DNA from: Brachypodius melanocephalos
Lineage: Eukaryota > Chordata > Aves > Passeriformes > Pycnonotidae
Length of the DNA stretch: 64,000 nucleotides
Assembly: GCA_013398615.1 (NCBI GenBank)
Contig: VZSR01000028.1
Span: forward strand, 1,545,940 to 1,609,939
Reading direction: 5' to 3'
A program made the position numbers and the translations under genes. Positions 1-11,570 of the stretch are shown here, one piece after another. Each line of letters starts with the position of its first letter. Position 1 is the stretch's first letter. The notes under the pieces are model-generated. The model was given only the letters and a program-made list of their open reading frames with translations. It was not told the DNA's origin and ran no database searches.

Positions 1-1040
1 CAATCTTTTCAGAGGAGCTGGAACTTCTAATAGCCAGTGTAGAACTATTATTGAAAATTAAATTACCTATCTAGTTGGCTTTGTTCTTTGAAATGAATTT
101 ATAGCATTGCTACCTTTTGCCTCGGAACAACTTAATATGGCAAGTGTATACACTGGAAAACTGTACTACTGCAACAACAAAAAAAATAATGATTAACTTT
201 AGCCTTTATCTAGTTAAGATCAGGCTCTGAATTCAATTCTCTTAGTGTGTTGACAGCTGAAGATTTATGTCTTCCAGCTCTATTCCTGTTGCAGAGTTGA
301 CAGAAGTGACCCCTCCAAAAAAGGTCTTTGTTACGGATTCTGCTCTGTTTACGTTATTGCCATAAGGGTTGGGATGAAGTACAGTATGTTAAAGCTAATA
401 CATCACCTGCTGACAGTGGTCTTATCTCATTGGTAACTGTTTCCCTCTCCCAGTATGAAAAAAATGCAAACATTGAGTGCAAGGTTCACAAAAAGAAAGT
501 TAAATAATAGTTTTCAAGAGCTTTATGGTTGGTGTCTGGACTTTGTGTGCCCTGTATTTTTGTGTCTGATTGTCCAAATGGCTGCATAATTTCTTTTTCT
601 GGGAAGCTACTCTGAAAATATGCCTATGCCAGATAAACACTGCCAAGGGACAGAGCACAAAAGAAAAGCTGTTGGGCTTACTCAAGGTCTGTGTGATCTC
701 TTGGGAGAAAGGAGACAGCTCGGAGTGGGAGAGAATGGCATTCAGGTTAGATAGGCAGAGAAGTAAAGCAGCACAATTTTACAGCATTCAGCTTCTCCAG
801 GGAAAGGGTGGTGGGACTGGCTCGAGGAGCAGGGCTTGAGATACTCTCCTGTTCCTCCAGATGCTGTGTCACGGGTGCTCCACCCAAAATAGGTCTTTCA
901 GTCCTCACTGTCAGTGAGATGAAGTTATTTTATGGCTGACTTTCTCTTCCAGATACAGCCTTAAAAACACAAACACGGCATTGTTCTGTATGCATAATTA
1001 TGTCCATAGTTTCAGTATGCACTTTGAAATCTCTCAACAG
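1..1040 (+). other. Intron, 3' part, upstream of the first recognisable exon
   Basis: AT-rich noncoding sequence, read as the end of an intron that starts outside the window. It contains short chance reading frames on both strands (for example 570-839 plus) with no recognisable domain. It ends in the acceptor ctctcaacag. I see no repeat family or RNA gene in it. Confidence 0.6.
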
Positions 1041-1132
1041 GCTGCTTCCCAGGCATCCTTTCAGGATGGGGAGACAAACCTCAGTGGACCCCCAGAAGTG
1101 CTGTTGGCTCAGAGGGCCCGGCTCCCTAGCAG
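1041..1132 (+). CDS. PARD3B: Probable PARD3B exon, linker before PDZ1 (92 nt)
   Basis: This 92-nt segment lies between an acceptor (ctctcaacag) and a donor (AG|GTAGGA). It is open in the frame that the next exon needs: it starts in phase 0 and ends with AG, which joins the T at 11067 to make AGT (Ser). The product is a polar linker containing FQDGETNLSGPPEV and QRARLPS, directly before EMTKTVEISG of PDZ1. It is clearly more GC-rich than its flanks. In PAR3 proteins the stretch between the N-terminal oligomerisation domain and PDZ1 is disordered and poorly conserved, so I cannot confirm it by similarity. The call rests on splice signals, phase agreement, open frame and base composition. The alternative is a chance open segment. 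Confidence 0.62.
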
Positions 1133-4100
1133 GTAGGAGCATCTTCTGTGTGGTGCTGGCTCAAATGTGATTTATGAATTTATGTAATACAAGACTGACT
1201 TCTCATTCCAGCTGCACCTCTGGTTCTGCACTGTGCTTCTCATCACCATGATCTCTTCCTCCTCCCGCCTTTCCCACCCTAAAGCTGCATTCGATTCACA
1301 TACCAGAGCACATATTTGAGCATGACAATCTCTTACCCTCGTTGATGAATATGAATGATTTTTTGTGCTGTTTGTAGTATAAGGGTAAGGGGGAAATCTA
1401 GATTTTTGTTTCTATTCAGTCCTGCAAGCGTTTCATGTCTTAAAACAGAAGATGTTCTTGAATCATATGTTATATCTCAATAAATAACTATTTAACTGAA
1501 CCATATAATCCTGAAATTATCTCGTTCTGCTTAAGTGTCACCTCCAGTATTGAGTGGTAAGGTTATTACTTTGCTATATCCTGTAGCAGATTTTGTATCT
1601 GTGTTCATACACAGTGTAAACTATTTGTAATATTTGCAATATTTCCCTCTGCATTCCTTCACTAGGGAAGTCAGGTGGAATAAATGCTTTTCTTCTCTTC
1701 ATTTATAACAAACTAGAGATGGCCTGTGCTGTTGTATCTGAATGTGGTCGTAGTCCCATTGATGTTTTGGGAAATAATTTTTATTATAACCGGTCTAAAT
1801 TTTGAACAACATTTAGGTAAATACAAAATCTGCATTGGAAACCAGTGGAGTAGAACTTGAGAGCTGCATGGCTGAAACAAAAGGAGAGGAAATTAGGTTC
1901 TCAAGAGGTTTAGTGATGAGCAACAGTGTTTATTGCTCCTGAAGTCAAAGGGAAAATTCTAAGTGGCTGCAATGAAATTGAAAAATAATGATTTTATAGA
2001 TAGCATTTGTTACACCAAATTATCAAGCCAGGGTGCCATGGTGTCAGAGAGTAAGGTGGTTCAGATCCTCAGTGGTGGTGTTGGAGTGTTTTCATGCTGC
2101 TGTTTTTTCTATCATAAGCTTAAATTTCAGTTTTGACTGGTGGTGCAGGTCGTGCTGAAGTCACCTTTTTGATTAGGTAAAGGCAGTCAGTACTTTGTCC
2201 AGCATCATGTGTTTGTTGCAGAACTCTTGAGATATATATAGCACATTGTATAATTAAATTAAGAAGTGTTACGTGACAAACTTCTACATGACAGCTAAAA
2301 TGTGAAAAATTAATCTGTTTCAATTTTAATGATGGCAGATAGTCATTTGCTATAATTCTGCAGCTTATAGCTGTTTGTCAAAACAGTGTAAGATAAAACT
2401 CATGAAATAAACAGTATTTGCATGCCCTAATCTTAGAACATTTATCCTTGCAAACATCTGAGAAAAAACAAGTCTTAATTTTACCTCCATGGGGTGTGGG
2501 CAAGAGGCATGAATGTGTACCCCATGCCTGTGGGGAAGTTTGCAAGAGCAGGGACTCAAATATTGCTGGTGGTCTGGGCCATGGCAGGATTTGTGGAGAA
2601 GGATCACCTTTCCTTTCACAGCATGTCAAAAATTTGTCTTTTCCTTACAAGGGAATCAGTTTCTCAGGTTTTCTTGTTCTTTGAGTCATCATTTCAGTAA
2701 TTTTATGGGCAATTTTCTCATCTTGCTACAGTTGTGTTTTCCAACTCAATCCGTTTGGGGTTTTTCCTCCTTCTTGGAGGGCTCCTCACCACCCAGTGCC
2801 TATTCCACTTTGTAATTCCTCCTCCTGCCTGCCAATACTGATATTTTTAGGATGGTCTCATCATGAAAAGGAACTGGAGTGCTTTTCCAGCTTTCCCTGT
2901 ACCTGCCAGCCCTCTAAGTTCCACGCCTGCTGATTAGTGTTCATCATGCAGGTATAGAACTTAGTTTAGTCACTAATGCCTATTTTCTGTTCGTGGAATG
3001 TTGCTAAAGACTTCTACAGCTTGTTTCACCTGAGGTAATTATTATGCATCACCAAATATATGCACTCATTTGTCTCTTGATCCGTTAATTTGTAATGGGG
3101 ATTAATCAAGCTCTGTGCACGCTCTGTTCATATTTACTGTTTTCCTTATGCCTTTAGCAGGGTGTTTTAGACTATCTAAGTCCTCTTAGGGAATTTTCTG
3201 AGAGCATATTATTGTTTATCGAGTTAAACAGTTGGATGCTTGCATTTGGGATTCTTCAGAAGAAGGTTATGATACTTGTTTGCTTCATAATTCAGGTGGC
3301 TATTGGAAATATTGACAATGACAAACCCCTCGTGATGCTTTTCAGATTTCTGAAGCAGCCAGGTCTTCTCTGGCATGCCTCAAACCAGACAAGAATGAAC
3401 TTAGGTTTCTGTCTATCTCTCACAGTTTTTACTGCATTCTGCAAACTGTCTTGACAAAAGGACATGGAAGAAAAAATGATAAAGAATATAAATTTGCACG
3501 CACTTGATTGATGCCAGAGTATCAGATAGGGAGCAGAGGGAAAGCTGGCCAGAACGAGGTATTCCCAAGAATCTTTTTACATGGATAATAGGTTTTTGGG
3601 GGTTTTTTTTTTGAGATGAATTGTCTTAATCTTGATTGAGATTGCATTGTCTGAAAAATATTGGCCAAAACCAACCAAGCGAATGAAAATCAAAACAAAA
3701 TGAAGAGAAAGGAGCAGGATTTCATAGAGTCACAGTAGAGTAATTCTACCAAAATGTGTTTTGTTTGTGGTTCCTGGGTCCTGAGGAGATTTTAAAAAAT
3801 ACTGGTTTGCCTGCAAGAATTGAGATGGGTACTATGAGGAATTTTTTATCAAAATTGTGAATTATATTGGAGTATTTGTAAAATATTCCATTTTCTTCAA
3901 ACAGTGAACATGAGAGAAATTCTGAACATAGTCTTTTGTAAAGCAAAGTTAATTCATAGCTCGTGAAATCCACAGGAATTTCAAAAGTCACAGAATTTTA
4001 ATTTTATAGCAATGATTTCAGGTTTTTTGGCTCTTTTTGTATAAGCCAGGTTTTTTAAACTGTTTTTCCAAAAGTGTTTTCATTAGGAGTAGAAGGTTTA

Positions 4101-7100
4101 TAAAGGGAAATAATGAGTCACTAGAGACCATCTGTCTGTCTCAATTATCTTTATTTGATTGACTGTAAGTGGGGAAGGTTTTATTAATAAAATAATATTA
4201 AATAATAAAACTATTTTTTCCACAAGCAGTAAAACAAGCCTCTTAATATCTAACTTGTCTCCTTTCTGAAAGAAAGCGTTCCTCATAATTCTGATTTATT
4301 CAGGTGTTTTTCTTGTTGAATTTTAAAGTCGTTAGGACCACGAGGGACCACCAGGTCATTAACCCTTCATTTAAATCTGCCACATGAAGAAATGTTAATA
4401 AAGGTGATCTTTCAGCTTAATTGTGAGCTACTGCATGCTGTGGACAAAAGGCTCTGCAAGAAAGAAAACTGCTACTGGCCTGGCAGCTTTCCCTGCTTTC
4501 TTTCCTGTCGCTGAGTTTGGTAATCTTTAAGGCCCATAATGCTTGGGCAAAATAGCAGCTTGTCACCTGAGAAAATGATCTGAGCCTTGTCATCAGAGCA
4601 CCAACCTGTCTGAGGTCAGAGTCCCCTTCTAACGGCAGCAGTAATGGCTATTTCAGAGGGGAGCAGAGAGAAAGAGCACCGTGATTAATATTTCATGATT
4701 GAGCAGCCCAGTCAGTTGAACTTTAAGATCCAGACTTGGATTGGTTTGTATTCCTCACTCAAGCAGGAAAAGTGGTTGTAGAAAGTCAGTTCACTGGTTT
4801 AAGTCCATGGAATCAGTTGCACATGGAGTAAATGAGTGTCAGGATGGAGAGGTTTTGGCGCCTCTACTTAGAATTTATTGGGAAGTCCCTTTGCTTGGAT
4901 TCTCTTAAAACATTTCACTGCAGAAGTACTGGGAAACTTCAGGACTGTGTCCCTTGGGAGTCTGAAAATTTTAATTTGACATTTTGAGAGTTGAACTTTA
5001 CTACAGGACAGCCTTGAAACATTAGGTCATTGGAATGTTTATTAATGGAATAAACAATGACAATCCTCTTGTAAATTCTGAAGGTGGCTTTTGTTTTGTT
5101 GTTTATTTGCGAGTGAAGATGATGTTCAGGGTAAAGGAAGCCAAGCTAATGCTATCAGTGTATAAAAATTTGTATTTCTCTGTGCCTTTTTTCATGTTCT
5201 ATATTACGTCGGAAAGATTTTCATAGTAAGAAGAGGGTCTTGATACTCTGTAGATGTTCGAGTAGATATTTGTCACAACTTTTAGCACTGAATTCCTTAA
5301 GGAGCACACTGTACACGGGAATACTGGTTTTGAAAAGCTTGCTTTTCTCAGTAGGAATGACTGTGTTAAGGAACAGTAAACAGGAATCTGCTTGGAAGTG
5401 GATGTTTGGCTTAATAGCAGTGGATTAGTTGGAACGCAAAGGGTAATTTATGCATAGATAATTCATTACGTGTTTTCATTATGTTCGCTTTTGCTGTCTT
5501 CCCACTTCTTTTTAGTAGAGGTCAGGGTCAGTTCCTTGGTTTAAGCACTGTAGATACATAATTAAAGTGTAGCTGAAGCATTTTTTTTCCTTCTCTGTGT
5601 TTTCCTATTTTTAACCTACTGTGTCTTTCGTTAGACTAACAACAGAGAATTGGAACAATTTGATTTAAAGAAAAAAAGACACAAAGCCCCAGTGCTTGCA
5701 GGCTGTCTGATTCCTCTCTAAAACTTCAGAGTTAATCTTGTGAGAACTAACTAACTTTAGTGTGGAAAAATATCTGGAATAAGTAGATTAATGTATTTCA
5801 GTTAGGAGAAGGTGATTTGTTTCCTCTTCAAACCTGAAAGTGGAAGATTGTGACATTATTTCACAGTAAATATTTGAACTGTGGATAGGTGTTTAGTGTT
5901 TTGTAAAATGGAGCAGCTGCTGTGTTCTTGTCTCTTATAAAAGAGTGACGAGTTTCCTTAACTGGACCTGGAATAATTATCCTTGCCTGCACACTGAGTT
6001 GCTTTTTCTTCTCCTTGTAGGGTGCTCTGTAGCCCTATTTAGATACTGTTCTGATTTTCATCCTTTGAGTGTGTTCACACCACAGAACATCTTGAGTTCC
6101 AACTTCTTCAGAGCTTTCAAGGCATTTTCATCAAAGGTTTGAGCACCTAGTTGAAAAGAGGGAAGGAAATACACAGCAGAGGGGTAGGAGGTGGTTGGGA
6201 AGTGTGCTGTCTGAGAGGTTTAGTTTAGCTGACGACTCTGGAAGCCTTCTCTGGATGAATGGGAACAAATACTTTATTGCCTTCAGTAACTGTATTGGTT
6301 TAGTATGTGAAAAAAGTACATGGCAGTCATCAGTCACTTTATTTGGCTAGATCTGTCCATTTTTCCTCTTTCAAATGCCCTGTAGGAATTTGACATCTCC
6401 TGTAGCCCTGTTCTCTCTACCAGACATCAACACCTTTTGTCGATGGATGCTTTCACTGCTGGAATGGCAGCACTGGAAGAAGCATGGAACTGGAGGTGCA
6501 AGTGAAGAACAAGCAAGGAGATACAGTTTAATAACTTTCTACATCTGACTGACATTTAATTTGCTTTTTACTTGGCTGTGGTCAATAAAAACACCACATT
6601 GCATGTTCAGAATATCAGCTGTGCTTTTCTGTTTGCAAGGGAAACATTGACATTCTGCACTAAAAGATTTTTTTTCAGATACGGCATCTTACTAATCTGT
6701 ACCTTTTCTTAAAAACACTTGAGAAAGTGTTGGAATTGACTAAAATAGCAAAGGAAAATGCCTTTGGAATGGTAAATACTTTTTGTTTACTCAAGCAGTA
6801 GGTTCTTGTGACATACACATGATGACAAGTTTTGCCCAGTAACCCATGCAGTAAACAGCTTTTCTGAGGTACTGTCTTCACTGTGTTGCAAAACAATTAA
6901 TCTGCTTTAGACTGTGCCTGCTGCATTCTCAAGAGCAATCTTACCAAGTGTTTGTNNNNNNNNNNNNNNNNNNNNNNNNNNNNNNNNNNNNNNNNNNNNN
7001 NNNNNNNNNNNNNNNNNNNNNNNNNNNNNNNNNNNNNNNNNNNNNNNNNNNNNNNAACATGTAACATTTATTTCTGGAGAGGGTTCCCTTTGAAGCACAC

Positions 7101-10100
7101 GTGTGCTCAGTGGTTGGGGTCGGTTCTTCAGTGTTCTTGGGCAGTTTGCAGAGAACCTTTCAGCTAACAGATCTTTTCCCTTTATGTAACTCACAAATTG
7201 CTAATTCTTGATCCAGGTTTCAGGAGAGGGAGCTATAGTATTCCACAGCAAGGACACTGCAGGTCTGAGGATCAGATAGATTCACAACTAAGTATGACCA
7301 CTGAATATGCAGCACTCCATTTAAAGTTTGCTTTCCATGTTGCCAATGCTGTGCATGCTCACCACTCATGTGTACGCTTTCTCTATTTCTGCTGAACAGT
7401 ACTTCCCAGCATTTTTAATAAAATGGACGGCAAGCCTTGCTGACAAATGTGATAGACGGTAAAGAATCTGTCAGAAATCAATAACATCAAACAAAGAAGA
7501 ATTTAAATAGTAAATGATGACAGCTTCTGAGGTACCTTCAGTGCAGCAGGAGGAAGGGAGGTGCCAGCATGTGTTGGAAGAAGCCTGAGTGCTGTGTTTG
7601 TGGTTGGGGTGAACCGTGCACCCCCGAGAGATTTCACTGACATGAAGGCTTTTTAAAAGTTCAGGCTTTTTGGCTGCTGTAAGAATGTATCTCTGAGTAT
7701 TCCATAGAGACTGGGTTCCCAGTGCAGCAAGGACAGGGTTTCTGCTCCTTGAAGAACAAGCAGGAGATGCTCAGAGAGCAGCCTGCTGAGGCACCCTCTG
7801 TGCATTGTGCACTGCCCATGCTCCCAGCCTCTCATCCCCAGCTGGGAGTTTTACTCCAGATCTTTTATACTGACTTGTTGGGCCAGACTTGAGTTATCTT
7901 TTACTGCAAAATGCATTTAAGATCTGTAGGGGAGATTTCAAAGAGCAGTAGGTCACGAGTAGGTGACTAACTTCTGGATTTTTTTTTCCTATTTAGGTGT
8001 TTGTTTTTAAAATGTCTTGAATATTGCAAATAAATCTATGAATTGCATTCTCTGTTGTCACAGCTATCAACCTGCATTAGACAGTAATGCTGCTTTCTCC
8101 TACTTCTTTCTTTAATTTTTTTACTAACCTAGCTGTGTCAAACTGAGTCCTGGCACCTGTGTGTCCCATGTGCCTTTGGAGTTTAGTAATTAGTATTCTT
8201 AGAGCTCATCCTATTTAGGATCTCACTCAGCCATGCTCTGTTCCTGAATACTTTCTCCAGTACAGTATAAACTGTAAGCCAGCATGAATAGTAAAATGCT
8301 GAGTTCAGCTGGCCTCGTGGGCAGATTAAAGCTGCCCAAAGAGGGACAGAACAAGTGAATGGTACCAAATGTGTCTGAGTCTCTAATCTTTGAGGTTCTT
8401 AAATAAAATTTTAAAAAACCCCAAACAAATCAAATCCCAGATGTTCTGGGTTTTAAATTTTTGTAACTGTCATGCTTTCATAGGTATAATATAAAAATAA
8501 CATGGCCTCAAAGATCCATGAAAATTGGTATGAAAGGCTGTTTTCTTCTCGGATGTGACTGAGAGTCCCATTTTTTTGAGGAGGAGAAGAAGTCTATTTA
8601 GAGTCATGGATTTTTGATTAAAATTATAATTCCAAAGTTCTTAATCCATGTATACAGAGTGTGCTCTTATTCGGAGCATTCAGTGCTCTAGAACATCCAT
8701 AAATTTTAGGATGTACCAAATTCTATTTGGTCTATTCATTTTCACAAAGCCTATTTTTCTTAGTGTGTAGATGTCATGTTCAGTTTAAAAATAAGTTTGT
8801 ATGTTTTCCTTGGCTTTCAGCCTACTTCTAACTGTAAATGCATTGATTTAATATGACAGCTCACCTGTCTGTCATGATAGGCCTCAAAAAAATTGCTGCT
8901 CTGTTTTACAGTTGCTTAAGAAGCCAGCTCCTCCCTAGAGCACACAGGGTTATTTGGGGACAGCTATAACTTACTTAAATTTTCCCTGTACAAGTGAAAA
9001 CCCATTCACTACTTTTGATTATTTTCTGTATCCAAAGGGCTTGGCTGCTTAATTTACTTATGCATTTTGATTTTGTAGAAGTTCAAAAGACAATAAAGGT
9101 AGCCCTTTAATTATCTTTCTTTGTGTGTTAAGAGAATTGGAGGAAGTAGAAGATGGAACTGAAAGAGGAGTTAATTTCCTATGCATGCATTGTTGAGGTT
9201 TTTGGTAACCACCCTGATCAGCTTTTCTAACCAGCTTCACCAGAAAAAAAAAAAAAAGGTATTTAAAAATTCTTACAGGGAGGTTTTGTCAGGATTTCCC
9301 CATTTGATTAATGAAGGGGAATACAGGAAGGAAAAATCCACAAATGCCTGGTGGCGGTGTCTGTGTTATAAATACAGTAACATGGAAATCTGTTACATTG
9401 GGATCAGTGGTGGCTTCTTGTTCAGGGTCTTTCCATTTAATAGCTGGAGAACATAAATTCATTACGGTGCCAGCGTTTCTGGGAGAGTGGTTTACAAAAA
9501 AATAAGCTCCCCAAAACTAACTCTCTCCCCTAATTAAAAAAAAAAAAAAAATTATGAACTTATTTTCCAGTCTTATTCTATATTTAGCCAATCAAACTAG
9601 GAATTATTGTATTTAGGGCAAGCTGCTTCTCATTAATCATTGTGCAACCAGATAAAGGTTCATAATAACAAAAAATATTCCTGTGTTATTAGGGAGCAAT
9701 GGCAGATTTTGTCTAAGGTCGTTTGCAGTAATTGTGCTCCTTGTGAGAGGGCTCAGCTGTGCCATGAGGGTTCGTGCTGTACCTGATGTGGTGTAACTGT
9801 GCTGCCCCTTCGAGGGTGAGCACAGATTCCTGATGGGTTTTTGATGCATTTTTACTGATTCTTGCATCAAATCAAATGACTGTGGGTCAGCAGAATCAGT
9901 CAGCTGGTACAAGAGGAAGTTGTGGTACTAGGGAAAAATCATCTGAGAGGAGGAGGGCAGGGTGGTAGGAAAGAATTGGTTTGGTCATCTTATCTAGCAC
10001 ATGTGTGCTCTCTAGATGTGGTGCACAGGGAAGGATCAGAAGTGTCTTTGTCACTGACAGCCTGCCCTTGATCAGTCAGAGTGAGTCTGTAACTCAGGGC

Positions 10101-11066
10101 AGGATCTGAAGTGGCCATTTGGTTCAGTTTTCTGTGTTCTGTCCACACTGGAGGGTTGGCATGCACACCCAGCTCCCAAGCAGGGTGTTCTGCATGGGTG
10201 TGCCCAGGAGCTGTCTGCTGGCCACTGCTCTGACTGCTGGGGCTGTTCAGGACCACGGGAGGGGAGAGGGTATTTTGGAAGATGGACACTATCATGGAAA
10301 GAAGGAACAAGGTCTGCTGAAACACTATTTTTTTAAGGTTCTAGCCAGTTCAAGTACCTTCCTTTTCAAGTCATGGTCACCCAGAACAGAGTTAAGGTCA
10401 CTGCAAGGCTGGCAGTGTAAAACAGTCAATAGGAAGTGAAACAGCACATGCCATGAAACAGCGTGAGTCTGGCAGAGATAATATAGAGGGTTTTAATAAT
10501 AGTGTTTGAGGAAGGAAATTTCCTGATAAAATGAGCTGAGTTGCACTACTGGTCACGATTTGTTTTGCTCTTTGTTTGTCAGAGAGGTTGTATGCAGCTG
10601 AGGGAGGAAGTCAGTGTATTTAAATATGATTGGACTTAAAAATCTCAGTGTCCTTTCTATGTGATCTTCATGTTTATAATGTGGCCACGTGGGAAAATTG
10701 AAGCGACTCAACATGGAGCTTAAATTAAGAACATGTAAAGTAACCTCCCCCCATTCTTTTCTAGATGATGAAGTCTCTCCTCGCTTAAAAGCTTATTCTT
10801 TAATATTCTAATTAATTTACTTGAAGGTTAACTTAGGAAAATGTCTAGTATTTGATTTCTTTCCCTTTTGAAAAACACAAATGCTAATTTAAAACAATTA
10901 AAGAATTTCATTTCATGTTATTTTCATATATTAGTGAGCTCTGAGTCAGATTTTCTTTCTATCTTTTCTGCTATCTAATCAATCAGGAATTTGTTTTTAA
11001 TTTGTTTTCAATGGAGAATTCTCTCAATAAGCTTATGAGATGTGTTTCCCTGTGCTCTTTTTTTAG
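1133..11066 (+). other. PARD3B: Intron before PDZ1, 9.9 kb
   Basis: A long AT-rich intron. It contains the 100-N assembly gap at 6956-7055, A-runs near 9244 and 9536, a T/G-rich patch near 3590-3614 and a more GC-rich stretch at about 10060-10270 in which I recognise nothing. No transposable element is clear. If 1041-1132 is not an exon, this intron simply extends upstream. It ends in the acceptor ctctttttttag. Confidence 0.75.
6956..7055. other. Assembly gap, 100 N
   Basis: Exactly one hundred undetermined bases. A round 100 is the usual placeholder for a gap of unknown size, so the true distance may differ. The reading frames that run through it (6907-7194 minus, 6952-7167 plus) are artefacts. 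It lies within an intron and breaks no recognised exon, although a small exon could be hidden in it. Confidence 0.98.
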
Positions 11067-11153
11067 TGAAATGACAAAAACAGTGGAGATTTCTGGGGAA
11101 GGTGGACCCTTGGGAATACATGTAGTGCCCTTTTTTTCATCCTTGAGTGGAAG
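11067..11153 (+). CDS. PARD3B: PARD3B exon, start of PDZ1
   Basis: An 87-nt exon between a T-rich acceptor ending ttttag and the donor AAG|GTAAGA. It enters in phase 2 (one base completes a Ser codon) and leaves with AG of an Arg codon. It encodes EMTKTVEISGEGGPLGIHVV and then PFFSSLSGR. This is the first strand of PDZ1 and its carboxylate-binding loop, where PLGI replaces the GLGF of typical PDZ domains, as in other PAR3 PDZ1 domains. PDZ1 of PAR3 binds partners such as PAR6 and junctional adhesion molecules; whether this paralogue does the same is inference. Methionine 2 of the exon could look like a start, but the acceptor and phase argue against initiation here. Confidence 0.95.
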
Positions 11154-11314
11154 GTAAGATATTTTCTGTGTTCCTCAAGAAGTATATTAATGAAAGAATT
11201 TCAGTTGTGTTTATCTTAAAATACCTACTATTTACCAAAAGGAAAACAAAATTTGGTCTATGACACTGTCTTCCCTTACCAAAATATTTACTGGTCCAAG
11301 TTCTATATAAGGCA

Positions 11315-11450
11315 ACCAGAGGATCATTTAGGTTGGAAAAGACCTCTGAGATCCTTGAGTCCAAGCTTTGTCAGATCTCCATCTCGTCAAGCAGACCATG
11401 ACACAAAGTGCCATGTCCAGTTGTTTTCAGTCAACACTAACATCTGGGTT
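11315..11450 (-). mobile_element. CR1 LINE fragment, 3' end region, antisense
   Basis: The plus strand reads ggatcatttaggttggaaaa followed by gacctctgagatc, then gagtccaa and later aagtgccatgtccag. This is the reverse complement of the 3' untranslated end of chicken-repeat-1 LINEs, the dominant retroposon of birds. The element is heavily truncated and diverged. It lies about 160 nt downstream of the first PDZ1 exon, antisense to the gene. The boundaries are approximate because no target-site duplication is visible. Confidence 0.82.
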
Positions 11451-11507
11451 CATATATGCCCTTTTAACTGTCCCTGGTTTTATTCTGTGAATGGTAAACC
11501 GGACTCA

Positions 11508-11570
11508 GTAGTTTGGGGTGGTTTGGGGTTGGTTTTGTTGTGCTTTGTTTGTTGTTTTGTTTGGGTTTTC
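11508..11570 (+). repeat. T/G-rich low-complexity tract
   Basis: The sense strand consists almost only of T and G, with repeated ttggggt, ggttttg and ttgttt words. In the pre-mRNA this would be a U/G-rich stretch. Similar tracts occur at about 37711-37800, 47431-47490 and 56601-56698, all T/G-rich on the transcribed sense strand. Confidence 0.75.

Noticed and set aside
3721..3745. CR1-like end (ttcatagagtcacagtagag)
   Set aside because: The similarity stops after about 20 bases and the usual ggtttgggttggaag continuation is missing.
6907..7194. Frames crossing the N gap
   Set aside because: They exist only because undetermined bases contain no stop codons.
9999..10012. Palindromic E-box-like CACATGTG in tagcacatgtgtgctct
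   Set aside because: A single short palindrome in an intron is expected by chance.
10119..10439. 106-codon plus-strand frame in a GC-richer patch, with an overlapping minus-strand frame
   Set aside because: No domain, no plausible splice context and overlapping frames on both strands indicate a compositional effect.
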